Below are positions 42,210 through 53,631 of a DNA stretch of 64,000 bases, in pieces. Source of the DNA: Nocardioides turkmenicus (GTDB lineage Bacteria > Actinomycetota > Actinomycetes > Propionibacteriales > Nocardioidaceae). Position numbers and translations under genes: made by a program. Within the stretch, counting starts at the first letter, position 1. Each line of letters starts with the position of its first letter. Below the pieces are notes generated by a model. That model searched no databases. It was not told where the DNA came from and saw only the letters and a list, made by a program, of their open reading frames with translations. Where the stretch lies: NCBI RefSeq assembly GCF_011045035.1, contig NZ_JAALAA010000015.1:1-64000 (forward strand), read 5' to 3'.

Positions 42210-43058
42210 CTAGGAGTCGTCCGAGCGCCGCTTGAGATACCGCTCGAACTCCCGGGCGATCGCGTCGCCGGAGGCCTCGGGGAGGTCGGCGGTGTCGCGG
42301 GCCTCCTCCAGGGAGCGTACGTAGTCGGAGACGTCCTCGTCCTCCTCGGCGAGGTCGTTGACGCCGCGCTCCCAGGCTCGGGAGTCTTCGGGGAGGTCGC
42401 CGAGGGGGATGGAGCACTGCAGCAGGTCCTCGAGCTTGTTGACGATCGCGAGGGTGGCCTTGGGGCAGGGCGGGGCGGCGACGTAGTGGGGGACCGCGGC
42501 CCAGTAGGAGACCGCGGGGATGTCGCTCTGGACGCAGGCCTCCTGGATCACGCCGACGATGCCGGTCGGTCCCTCGTAGGAGGGCGAGTCGAGCTTGAGC
42601 CGGTCGACGAGATCGGGCTCGGTGGCGGTGCCGGAGACCGGGATCGGGCGGGTGTGCGGCGCGTCGGCGAGGAGCGCGCCGAGAGTGACCACGAGCTGAC
42701 CGCCGAGGTCGTCGACGCACTCCAGGATCTCGCTGACGAACTGCTTCCAGCGCATGTTGGGCTCGATGCCGCGGATCAGGATGATGTCGCGGTCGAGGTC
42801 GGGCGGCGAGCAGACGGCGATCTGGGTGGTGGGCCAGGTGATCGTACGGAACCCGTTCTCGTCGACGCCGGTGGTCGGCCGGTTGACCTGGTAGTCGTAG
42901 AAGTCTTCGGGGTCGATCTCGGCCACGACGCGCGCGTGCCAGACGTCCATCAGGTGGTCAACCGTGCCGGAGGCGGCGTCGGCCGCGTCGTTCCATCCCT
43001 CGAACGCGGCGATCACCACAGGATCGACCAGGTCGCGGGTCTCTTCGATCTCGATCAC
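42210..43058 (-). CDS. PAC2 family protein
   Basis: A 282-residue protein of the PAC2 (proteasome assembly chaperone 2-like) family common near mshC and metH in actinobacteria. FEGWNDAADAAS near residue 19, RGIEPNMRWKQF near 95, and the acidic Glu-rich region EEDEDVSDYV near 252 are recognisable. No catalytic motif and no signal peptide. Biochemical role unknown. Divergent from metH, with 192 bases of shared upstream DNA. Confidence 0.88.
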   Translation of the reverse strand: MIEIEETRDLVDPVVIAAFEGWNDAADAASGTVDHLMDVWHARVVAEIDPEDFYDYQVNRPTTGVDENGFRTITWPTTQIAVCSPPDLDRDIILIRGIEPNMRWKQFVSEILECVDDLGGQLVVTLGALLADAPHTRPIPVSGTATEPDLVDRLKLDSPSYEGPTGIVGVIQEACVQSDIPAVSYWAAVPHYVAAPPCPKATLAIVNKLEDLLQCSIPLGDLPEDSRAWERGVNDLAEEDEDVSDYVRSLEEARDTADLPEASGDAIAREFERYLKRRSDDS

Positions 43059-43250
43059 GTCTCCACCCTAGTCATGAGCACCAGCCCGACGACGTCGTTC
43101 ACCCTGCGTACACCTTATGAATTCCCACCTGGTGGACCACGGGTGTCAGGATTCGGAATGAGATGGCGTTGCCCGCACACCTACGCCGTAGCGTGTTTCA
43201 GGCAAAGTCCGAGCACACACCAGCCTGCCCCGCCGGGAGAGGAAACCAGA

Positions 43251-46945
<3,695 letters not shown>

Positions 46946-46964
<19 letters not shown>

Positions 46965-47677
46965 TCTGCCGGGTTGTCCAGCCAGGCCGGCGGGACCTGA
47001 CCGACGCTGACCACGTTCCAGAAGGCCGTACGCCGCGTCAGGATCGTGACGAGGTGATAGCCGTCCGGGTGGCGGGTGAGCACGCCCGCCACCGGCTCGC
47101 CCTCCGGATCCAGGGCAAGCGGGATCACGTGTGCCCAGGTATCGGTGCCGGGATACCAGTAGGCGCCGACCGTCGACGCGTCCCAGGAGCCGAGGGAGGC
47201 GTTGGCCTCGGCGACCGCAGGCCGGAGCCGGGTCAGGATCTGCTTGGGCTCCATGCCGGCGCGGTCGGCGTGGTCGTAGGCGATGTGGAGACCGCCGACC
47301 GCGGTGATCCGGGCGGCCGGGTCGAAGGCGGGCGGCACCCAGCTCTCCAGCGCCGTCCGGCAGCGCTGGCAGTCGTCGTCGCGGCTCCAGTCGGCGAACT
47401 CGACGTCATCGACGGCCAGGTCCTCGCCCCGGCTGGTGACGAGGACCACCCGCAGGCCGTCGTGGTCGCGCAGGGGCAGCGGGTTGTGCTCCAGCTCGTC
47501 TCGGAAGTGGAGCAGCGCGGACGCCTCATTGACCCCGACCCGATGGACGACCGCGCTGCGCAGCCCTTGCAGCTGCGCCTTCGGCGACTCCCGGCGCAGC
47601 AGCGCGGGATCGACCAGGTCGGCGAGCCACTCGACCAGGTCGACGGTGAGCAGCCGCTCGGCCTCAGCCGGCAGCAC
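46946..47677 (-). CDS. hypothetical protein
   Basis: A 243-residue cytosolic protein of unknown function. Acidic N-terminal helix (AERLLTVDLVEWLADLV), a pair of Cys in DDDCQRCRTAL that could bind a metal, and a C-terminal part rich in aromatic residues (HPDGYHLVTIL, AFWNVVSVG). GTG start at 47677. The 3' end overlaps the metH stop by 19 bases, tail to tail. No homology recognised. Confidence 0.6.
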
Positions 47678-47717
47678 GGGGGAGGAGATCGAGAGCCATG
47701 CGGGACACCGTAGCCAC

Positions 47718-47881
47718 TAGGCCGTCTCTCCCAAATCCACGCCCGCTACGCGACGTTTCGCATCCGATCTGGCTGCGTTGCCGCCACTCGACAGCCTCCA
47801 GGATGCCTTCGCGGCGGACGCCTTGCCAGATCGGCCCGAAACGCCGCTCGCCGCCGCCGTGTCTTTGGGAGACACGGCCTA
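47718..47881. repeat. 164-bp near-palindromic repeat (MITE/REP-like)
   Basis: The left end TAGGCCGTCTCTCCCAAA (47718-47735) is the reverse complement of the right end TTTGGGAGACACGGCCTA (47864-47881) but for one base. The match continues inward over about 56 bases per side, including GTTTCG and CCGATCTGGC (ends 47773) opposite GCCAGATCGG (starts 47825), with a partly self-complementary centre. It lies in the intergenic gap between an unknown gene and the PPOX gene, and would fold into a long hairpin. An open frame on the minus strand crosses it but does not look like a gene. No target-site duplication was confirmed. Confidence 0.65.
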
Positions 47882-47891
47882 GGCTCGAGCG

Positions 47892-48293
47892 GTGCGACAC
47901 GACGAGCAGTGGGCCCGGGAGCGGTTCGCCGAGGCGCGGGTGGCGCGGCTTGCGACGGCGTCGGCAGACGGCGCGCCGCGGATCGTGCCGATCGTCTTCG
48001 CCCTCGCGGACGACGCGATCCTCACCGCCGTCGACCACAAGCCCAAGTCGACCACCCGGCTGCGCCGGCTCGACGACATCACGGCCAACCCGCAGGTGTC
48101 GTTGCTGGTCGATGCCTATGACGACGACTGGTCGCAGCTGTGGTGGGCTCGCGCCGACGGTGTCGCGCGTGTGCACGACAGCCACGACCTGGCCCCGCTG
48201 GTGGCGAAGTACGCCGATTACCGCGAGCAGCCGCCCGCCGGGCCGGTCATCGTCGTCGAGGTGACTCGGTGGTCCGGCTGGTCCGCCGGCTGA
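47892..48293 (+). CDS. PPOX-class F420-dependent oxidoreductase (TIGR03668 type)
   Basis: A 133-residue split-barrel flavin/deazaflavin protein. The pattern ARVARLATASADGAPRIVPI at residues 14-33, then DHKPKSTTRLRRLDDI near 47 and VDAYDDDWSQLWWARADG in the C-terminal half matches F420-type PPOX families of actinobacteria. These enzymes reduce small ring compounds; the substrate is unknown. GTG start at 47892, 10 bases after the palindromic repeat. Confidence 0.85.
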   Translation: MRHDEQWARERFAEARVARLATASADGAPRIVPIVFALADDAILTAVDHKPKSTTRLRRLDDITANPQVSLLVDAYDDDWSQLWWARADGVARVHDSHDLAPLVAKYADYREQPPAGPVIVVEVTRWSGWSAG

Positions 48294-48304
48294 GGCCGAG
48301 CCGA

Positions 48305-49261
48305 TCAGCGCGACTGGCGACGGAAGGGACGCAGGATCTCGCCGCTGGCCGAGGGGCCGCGCGAGCGCATCGCCGGGGGAACCGGTGGCTGCATCGGCGC
48401 GTGCATCGGGGGAGGAGGCATCGGCGGGGCGGCGCCGGCCCAGGGACCGCGTACGTCCAGGACGGTGGCCCACTGCGACGCGGTGGGGCGGAGCCCGGGA
48501 GGGCCGGCGGCCTGGTCCATCAGGCGGGTGAGCGGGCCGACCAGGATGCCGGCCTCGCCGGCGAAGGTCAGGTCGGGCCGGAGGCCGGGCGCGGCGTTGC
48601 GGTCACCGGTCAGGACGCGGGCGATGGTGAGCGCCAGCTTGAACCGGTCGCTGTCGGCGGTCGGCGGCCGGCCGACGTTGCTCGGGTCCTCCCAGCCGCG
48701 GGTGTCGGCCGGCGGCAGCACGCCGTCCTCGCCGGCCGGCCGGATCCCGTCGCAGTCCAGCAGCATCACCCGGGGCACCGGCGACACCGACCAGGCGATG
48801 TTGCGCGGCGAGAGGTCGCCGAGGACGAGGCCCTGACGGTGGAGCGCGTCCATCACCGCGGCCAGCGCCCGCATCAGCAGCACCCGCTCGTAGACACCGG
48901 GACTCCGCACATCGCCCGCGTCCACCAGCAGGCCCAGCTCAGCCAGAGCGGTGTTCGGGCCGAACCCGGCCAGGAACGGCTCGTGGATCCGCTGCATGAG
49001 GAAGCCCGCCGTACGCAGCCCGTCGAGCACGACCGTGTGCGGCCAGGCGGCGAAGTGGTCCACCTGGAGCCCCTCGCTCTCGATGAGGCCGCGAATGCGC
49101 ACCAGCTCCGCGAGGGCACGACCGTCCACGAGACCCAGCTCTCGCGTGCGGTAGAGCTTCGCGACCGTCCCGGGATGGTCGGCCAGCTCGATGATGCGGC
49201 CCTGCGAGCCCTGGGCGATATGGCGTCCCAGACTCAGGTCGCTGAGCTGGATTTCGTTCAC
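48305..49261 (-). CDS. atypical protein kinase-like protein with Pro-rich tail
   Basis: A 318-residue kinase fold. The glycine loop is AQGSQGRIIE, the lysine VAKLYRTRE, the catalytic loop LVLGDLSPRNIAW (Asp and Asn kept, but the HRD triad is absent) and the metal-binding motif is LLDCDGIRP in place of DFG. A C-terminal tail (about 265-318) is rich in Pro and Met (PPMPPPPMHAPMQPPVPP). Such kinases often act with VWA or PP2C-like partners, but none is encoded in this window. GTG start at 49261, divergent from the CBS gene. Confidence 0.75.
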   Translation of the reverse strand: MNEIQLSDLSLGRHIAQGSQGRIIELADHPGTVAKLYRTRELGLVDGRALAELVRIRGLIESEGLQVDHFAAWPHTVVLDGLRTAGFLMQRIHEPFLAGFGPNTALAELGLLVDAGDVRSPGVYERVLLMRALAAVMDALHRQGLVLGDLSPRNIAWSVSPVPRVMLLDCDGIRPAGEDGVLPPADTRGWEDPSNVGRPPTADSDRFKLALTIARVLTGDRNAAPGLRPDLTFAGEAGILVGPLTRLMDQAAGPPGLRPTASQWATVLDVRGPWAGAAPPMPPPPMHAPMQPPVPPAMRSRGPSASGEILRPFRRQSR

Positions 49262-49424
49262 GGAACCTCCGGCACCAGTCGTAGGTAGGCAGATCGTACG
49301 TGGCCCGGCGATCCCGTGCCGAGTCGACGGCTCAACTGGTGGCTGCTGAGATGGACACCGCGGTCGATGGCAGCGGCGTACCGTGGTGTGCACAGGACCT
49401 GCAGGCGGAGCGAGAAGAGGACAG

Positions 49425-49907
49425 GTGCCCCCTATTCAGATCGACGAGTCGACCACCCACGGCGACGCGGTCGAGTTCGGCGGCGGGCGGCTGGCGCGTG
49501 CGCCGGGGGAGGCGACCGTGGCCGACGCGATGGTCCAGCGGCCGAAGCTCCTCCCGTCGACGGCCACCGTTCTCGACGTACGCGACTTCTTCCGCGACGA
49601 CCACGTCCATGCGGCGCTCGTCGTCGACGGCGACCGGCTGCTCGCGGTCATCGAGCCGGACGACCTCGAGTCTGACGACCTCGAGGCGGGTGAGGACGGC
49701 CCGGCGCGGGCGATGGGTACGCTGCTGGGCCGTACGGTCGCGCCGTACGCCGACCTCTGGACGATCTGGCGGTGGATGACCTCCAACGGGCGCCGACGGA
49801 TGGCGGTGATCGAGGACGGCCGCTGTGTCGGACTTCTCTGTCTCAAACGCAGCGGCCGAGGCTTCTGCAGCGACGCCGGGGTCCGGGCGAGAGCCCTGGC
49901 CCGATGA
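49425..49907 (+). CDS. CBS-domain protein
   Basis: A 160-residue protein whose core is a CBS pair: VADAMVQRPKLLPSTATVLD (residues ~30-49) and VVDGDRLLAVIEPDDLE, then a second unit with TIWRWMTSNGRRRMAVIEDG. CBS pairs bind adenine nucleotides and sense energy charge. No partner enzyme domain is fused. GTG start preceded by AAGAGG. It lies 33 bases before fdhD on the same strand, so may be co-transcribed. Confidence 0.82.
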   Translation: MPPIQIDESTTHGDAVEFGGGRLARAPGEATVADAMVQRPKLLPSTATVLDVRDFFRDDHVHAALVVDGDRLLAVIEPDDLESDDLEAGEDGPARAMGTLLGRTVAPYADLWTIWRWMTSNGRRRMAVIEDGRCVGLLCLKRSGRGFCSDAGVRARALAR

Positions 49908-49940
49908 GCAACCCCGACCCCCCACACGACAGGAGCTGAG

Positions 49941-50777
49941 ATGGGACGAGTGACAGTCGGACGGCCCGTGCTGCGGATCCGCGACGGCGTCGTCGCGCGA
50001 CGGCCGGACAAGCTGGCCGCCGAGGAGCCGATGGAGATCCGGGTCAACGGCCGGCCGCTGACGGTCACGATGCGCACCCCGGGCGGCGACTTCGACCTGG
50101 CCGTCGGCTTCCTGGTCAGCGAGGGCGTCGTGCACTCCGCCGACGATGTCGCGAGCGTCCGCTACTGCGCCGGCGCGACCGCCGACGGCGGCAACACCTA
50201 CAACGTGGTCGACGTCGGCCTGGCCGCGCACGTCCCGCCGCCCGACGCCTCCCTGGAGCGCAGCTTCTACACGACCTCCTCGTGCGGCCTGTGCGGGAAG
50301 GCGTCGCTCGAGGCGGTGCGTACGTCCTCGGCCTGGTCCGTCGCCGACGACACCCTGCGGGTCACACCCGAGCTGCTGACGATCCTGCCGGAGCGCCTGC
50401 GGGAGGCGCAGCGCGTCTTCGACAGCACCGGCGGCCTGCACGCCGCGGGCCTGTTCGACGCCGAGGGCAACCTGCTCTGCATTCGCGAGGACGTCGGCCG
50501 TCACAACGCCGTCGACAAGGTGATCGGCCACGCGCTGCGCGAGGGCATGGTGCCGCTGCGCAACAGCATGCTGATGGTGAGCGGCCGGGCCTCCTTCGAG
50601 CTGGTGCAGAAGGCGGTGATGGCCGGGATCCCGCTGCTCGCCGCGGTCTCCGCCCCGTCCTCCCTCGCCGTCGACCTCGCCGACGACAACGGTCTGACCC
50701 TGGTCGGCTTCCTGCGCGGCTCGTCGATGAACGTCTACGCAGGCATCGACCGCATCGAGGCCGTACCCGTCGGCTGA
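49941..50777 (+). CDS. fdhD: formate dehydrogenase accessory sulfurtransferase
   Basis: A 278-residue FdhD protein that transfers sulfur to the bis-MGD cofactor of formate dehydrogenases. The sulfur-carrying motif is SCGLCGKAS at about residues 114-122 (CxxC). HAAGLFDAEGNLLCIREDVGRHNAVDK is the other family hallmark. No formate dehydrogenase gene is in the window, so its client is elsewhere or is the molybdenum enzyme at 58131. Start ATG at 49941. Confidence 0.93.
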   Translation: MGRVTVGRPVLRIRDGVVARRPDKLAAEEPMEIRVNGRPLTVTMRTPGGDFDLAVGFLVSEGVVHSADDVASVRYCAGATADGGNTYNVVDVGLAAHVPPPDASLERSFYTTSSCGLCGKASLEAVRTSSAWSVADDTLRVTPELLTILPERLREAQRVFDSTGGLHAAGLFDAEGNLLCIREDVGRHNAVDKVIGHALREGMVPLRNSMLMVSGRASFELVQKAVMAGIPLLAAVSAPSSLAVDLADDNGLTLVGFLRGSSMNVYAGIDRIEAVPVG

Positions 50778-50855
50778 GGGTCGGCCAGTCACAAGGCTCG
50801 AATTGAGTACGCCGGCTCAGGCGCGGCTGGTGGGCCCACGACCAGAATTTCTGGC

Positions 50856-51974
50856 ATGTCCACGACCCTGTTGCGCCACCACCTGTTCGCGCCCGCCGCC
50901 TCGTGCTTCCTGGGCGTCCTGAGCCTGGCGACGGTGCTCTGCTTCCACTTCCCGGAGCTGCTGACCAGCCGCGAGCTCCGGGCGGTCTACACCGAGGACT
51001 TCGCGCGTACGCTCCTCCTGATCGGTCTCGCGGCGGCCTTCTTCGCCGGCACGGTCGCGGTGCTGCGCGACCAGCACAAGCGACTGGCGTTCACCGGTGT
51101 CGGCACGGCGACGGTGGCGGTGCTGCTCGGCGGCACCGAGGTGCCGTTCGACGGGCCGGTGAAGGACACGCCGTTCTCGCTCGGCCTGGACTGGTTCGTG
51201 CTCGCGCTGTTCTTCTCCGCGCTGGTCTTCATCCCGCTCGAGCACGCCTTCGCCCGCCGCCCGGTGCCGGTCTTCCGGCCCGGCTGGCGCACCGACGCCT
51301 GCTACTTCTTCATGAGCCACGTGCTCGTCCAGCTGATCCTGATCCTGGTCACCACCTCGACGTCGCTGGTGGTCTCGACGGTCAAGGTGCCCGGTGTCCA
51401 GGTGTGGATCCTGGACCTGCCGTTCGTGGTGGCCTTCCTGCTGGCGGTCTTCCTGGCCGATCTCGCCCAGGCGGTGCTGCACCGCTGCTACCACCGGATC
51501 ATGGTGCTGTGGCGCTTCCACGCGGTGCACCACTCCAGCCCCGAGCTCGACTGGCTGGCCGGCTCCCGGGTGCACTTCGTCGAGACCGTGCTGACTCGCA
51601 GCATCGTGCTGCTGCCGCTGCTGTTCCTCGGCTTCTCGACCTCGGTCGTCAACGCGTACGCGGTCCTGGTGGGCATCCAGGCCGTCGTCGCCCACGCCAA
51701 CCTCGGCATCCGGTTCGGCTTCCTCGAATACCTGATCGTGCTGCCGCGCTACCACCACTGGCACCACGCCCGGCACGTCGACTACTGGGACCGGAACTAC
51801 GCCATCCACCTGCCGTTGATCGACATGCTGATGGGCTCCTTCAAGCTGCCTCGCGACGGCAGCTGGCCCGAGGAGTACGGGGTCCTCAAGCGCGAGACCG
51901 TCCCGGTCGGGATCCTCGCCCAGCACGTCGCCCCGTTCCTCGGCCAGCGGACCTTCGACGAGTATGTCCGCTGA
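50856..51974 (+). CDS. sterol desaturase/fatty acid hydroxylase family protein
   Basis: A 372-residue membrane di-iron enzyme of the fatty-acid-hydroxylase superfamily. About six hydrophobic segments precede the His boxes HRCYH, HAVHH and HHWHHA, which would bind two irons and activate oxygen. The substrate (lipid, hopanoid or carotenoid-like) is not determined. ATG at 50856. A clear terminator follows the stop at 51989. Confidence 0.9.
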   Translation: MSTTLLRHHLFAPAASCFLGVLSLATVLCFHFPELLTSRELRAVYTEDFARTLLLIGLAAAFFAGTVAVLRDQHKRLAFTGVGTATVAVLLGGTEVPFDGPVKDTPFSLGLDWFVLALFFSALVFIPLEHAFARRPVPVFRPGWRTDACYFFMSHVLVQLILILVTTSTSLVVSTVKVPGVQVWILDLPFVVAFLLAVFLADLAQAVLHRCYHRIMVLWRFHAVHHSSPELDWLAGSRVHFVETVLTRSIVLLPLLFLGFSTSVVNAYAVLVGIQAVVAHANLGIRFGFLEYLIVLPRYHHWHHARHVDYWDRNYAIHLPLIDMLMGSFKLPRDGSWPEEYGVLKRETVPVGILAQHVAPFLGQRTFDEYVR

Positions 51975-51988
51975 CGGTCATACGCCGA

Positions 51989-52027
51989 CCGCCTGCGGAC
52001 GGAGCAGCGTGCTCCGTCCGCAGGCGG
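51989..52027. terminator. bidirectional hairpin terminator
   Basis: CCGCCTGCGGACGGAGCA (51989-52006), three-base loop, TGCTCCGTCCGCAGGCGG (52010-52027): a perfect 18-bp stem. It lies 14 bases after the desaturase-like gene and 10 bases before the convergent esterase stop. Confidence 0.85.
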
Positions 52028-52036
52028 GTTCGGGGT

Positions 52037-53518
52037 TCACAGGGTGCGCGGAGCGCGATCGTTCTCGACCCAGTCGACCAGGGCACCCAGCGGGTCGGTC
52101 GGCGCGGGCCCGACGCCGGACTGGCAATGCGCGGCGCCGGGGGCGACGAAGACGCGGTAGAAGTCGTCGATGTCGTCGAAGCGCTTCGCGACCTTGGCGT
52201 GGTAGCTCAGCGTGTCCGCCAGCGGGACGAGCTGGTCGTCGCCGCCGTGCCAGGTCAGCAGCTTGGCCCCGGCACGACGTAGGCCCGACAGGTCGGTGTC
52301 GTCGCTGCCGATGATCTGGTGGTACTCGTCGACCGACTGCGCGAACAGCTCCTCGTAGTCGGCGTAGGTGATCGTGGAGACGTCGAAGGACGGGTCCTTC
52401 ACGAGCAGGTTCTGCACCCACGACGACGCCACCGGGAACGGTGCCGGGCCGGCCAGGTAGCCGAGGTCGGCGCTGGGGGTGAGGCCGAACCACAGCCGCT
52501 TCCCGTCGGCCGCCCGCGGGCCGTCCCAGATCTTCTCGACCACGGCCGCGTCCCGAGCCGAGATGGTCAGCTCCTCGCCGTCGCACAGGACCTTCTCGCC
52601 GATCAGCGAGGTGGTGTCGAAGTCACAGGCGATGGGGTCGCCGACGATCCCGTCGGTCACGCCGTCGTCGCCGTCGCAGGCCGTCCTGGCAGCGGCGGTG
52701 AACGCGTTGAGCTCGCACAGAGAGAGGTGGTTGTCCTCCTCGTTCATCACGACGTACGGCCACAGGTCGCCGACCGCGAAGCGGTCCCAGGAGATCGCCG
52801 GCGCGGCGGCAAGGATCCCGTCGAAGTCGCCCGGGTGCCGCTGGGCCTCCATGTAGCCCTGGCGTCCGCCGGCGGAGCAGCCGTTCCAGTACGAGTGGTG
52901 CGCTGCCCGGCCGTAGTGGTCCTTGGTGATCGCCTTGCCGAGGACGGCCAGCTCGTGCGGTCCGCGCTCGGCGAAGTTCTTCAGCACCGTCCAGTTGACG
53001 CGTCCGTCGTCGGTGAGGGCCCAGTCGGCGGTGAACCCGGTGGTCGGGGTCGCGCCGGCGTCGGTGGTGCCGACGGCGTACCCGGCCTTGACCGCGTTGG
53101 GCAGGCTCGGGCCGAAGTCGCCGCCGAGGTAGCCGCTGCCCCCGAGCGCCTGGAACCGGCCGTTCCAGCCGGTCGCCGGGAGCCAGACCTGGATCAGCTC
53201 CTTGTCACCTGCCGACCCGTGGGTGAGGGTCACGTCCACCTGGCAGTAGGGCGGGACGTCGGTGACCGGTGGAGGCGGCTCGGACGCTCCGGGCTGGGGC
53301 GGATAGGTCAAGGTGCCGCCGGGCTTCGCGGTGGCACTGACCGACACGATCCGCGCATCGGGCGGCGCCATCAGGCGGGGTTTCTCGCAGGCGTCGGCAC
53401 TCCGGGGCGTGGCAGCCTCGGACACGGCCGGGGCCGTCTCGGCGGCGGCGCCGGGGTGCACCGCCGTCAGCGCGGCGGCCAGCGGTAGTCCGGCGACCAC
53501 CAGCAGCAGTCTCTTCAT
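52037..53518 (-). CDS. secreted tannase/feruloyl esterase-family protein
   Basis: A 493-residue exported alpha/beta hydrolase of the tannase/feruloyl esterase family. Signal peptide at residues 1-25 (LLLVVAGLPLAAALTAV, ending AAA). The nucleophile is Ser in WNGCSAGGRQG; the acid is in GGDDQLVP and the His in APGAAHCQSG. A calcium-type insert may be near VLCDGEELT. Likely hydrolyses ester bonds in plant polyphenols or hydroxycinnamate esters. Regulated perhaps by the LAL protein encoded upstream on the same strand. Confidence 0.88.
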   Translation of the reverse strand: MKRLLLVVAGLPLAAALTAVHPGAAAETAPAVSEAATPRSADACEKPRLMAPPDARIVSVSATAKPGGTLTYPPQPGASEPPPPVTDVPPYCQVDVTLTHGSAGDKELIQVWLPATGWNGRFQALGGSGYLGGDFGPSLPNAVKAGYAVGTTDAGATPTTGFTADWALTDDGRVNWTVLKNFAERGPHELAVLGKAITKDHYGRAAHHSYWNGCSAGGRQGYMEAQRHPGDFDGILAAAPAISWDRFAVGDLWPYVVMNEEDNHLSLCELNAFTAAARTACDGDDGVTDGIVGDPIACDFDTTSLIGEKVLCDGEELTISARDAAVVEKIWDGPRAADGKRLWFGLTPSADLGYLAGPAPFPVASSWVQNLLVKDPSFDVSTITYADYEELFAQSVDEYHQIIGSDDTDLSGLRRAGAKLLTWHGGDDQLVPLADTLSYHAKVAKRFDDIDDFYRVFVAPGAAHCQSGVGPAPTDPLGALVDWVENDRAPRTL

Positions 53519-53631
53519 CGTCTCTCCTCGTCATGGGCCCGCTCGGTTCGGGCACACGAGGAGACTTCCGGAACCTAGGCCCGGCCGGCGCCAGGGTGAT
53601 GCCCTGGGGTGCACCCTGGCCCGTGGCCGGA

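Noticed and set aside
43059..43250. A cobalamin or SAM-type riboswitch upstream of metH
   Set aside because: I searched the leader by eye for B12-box and SAM-element cores and found none; the region only shows an unstructured leader.
47664..48473. A minus-strand open frame crossing the palindromic repeat as a protein gene
   Set aside because: It runs antisense to the PPOX gene with its well-formed family pattern and through the repeat, with no plausible start or motif of its own.
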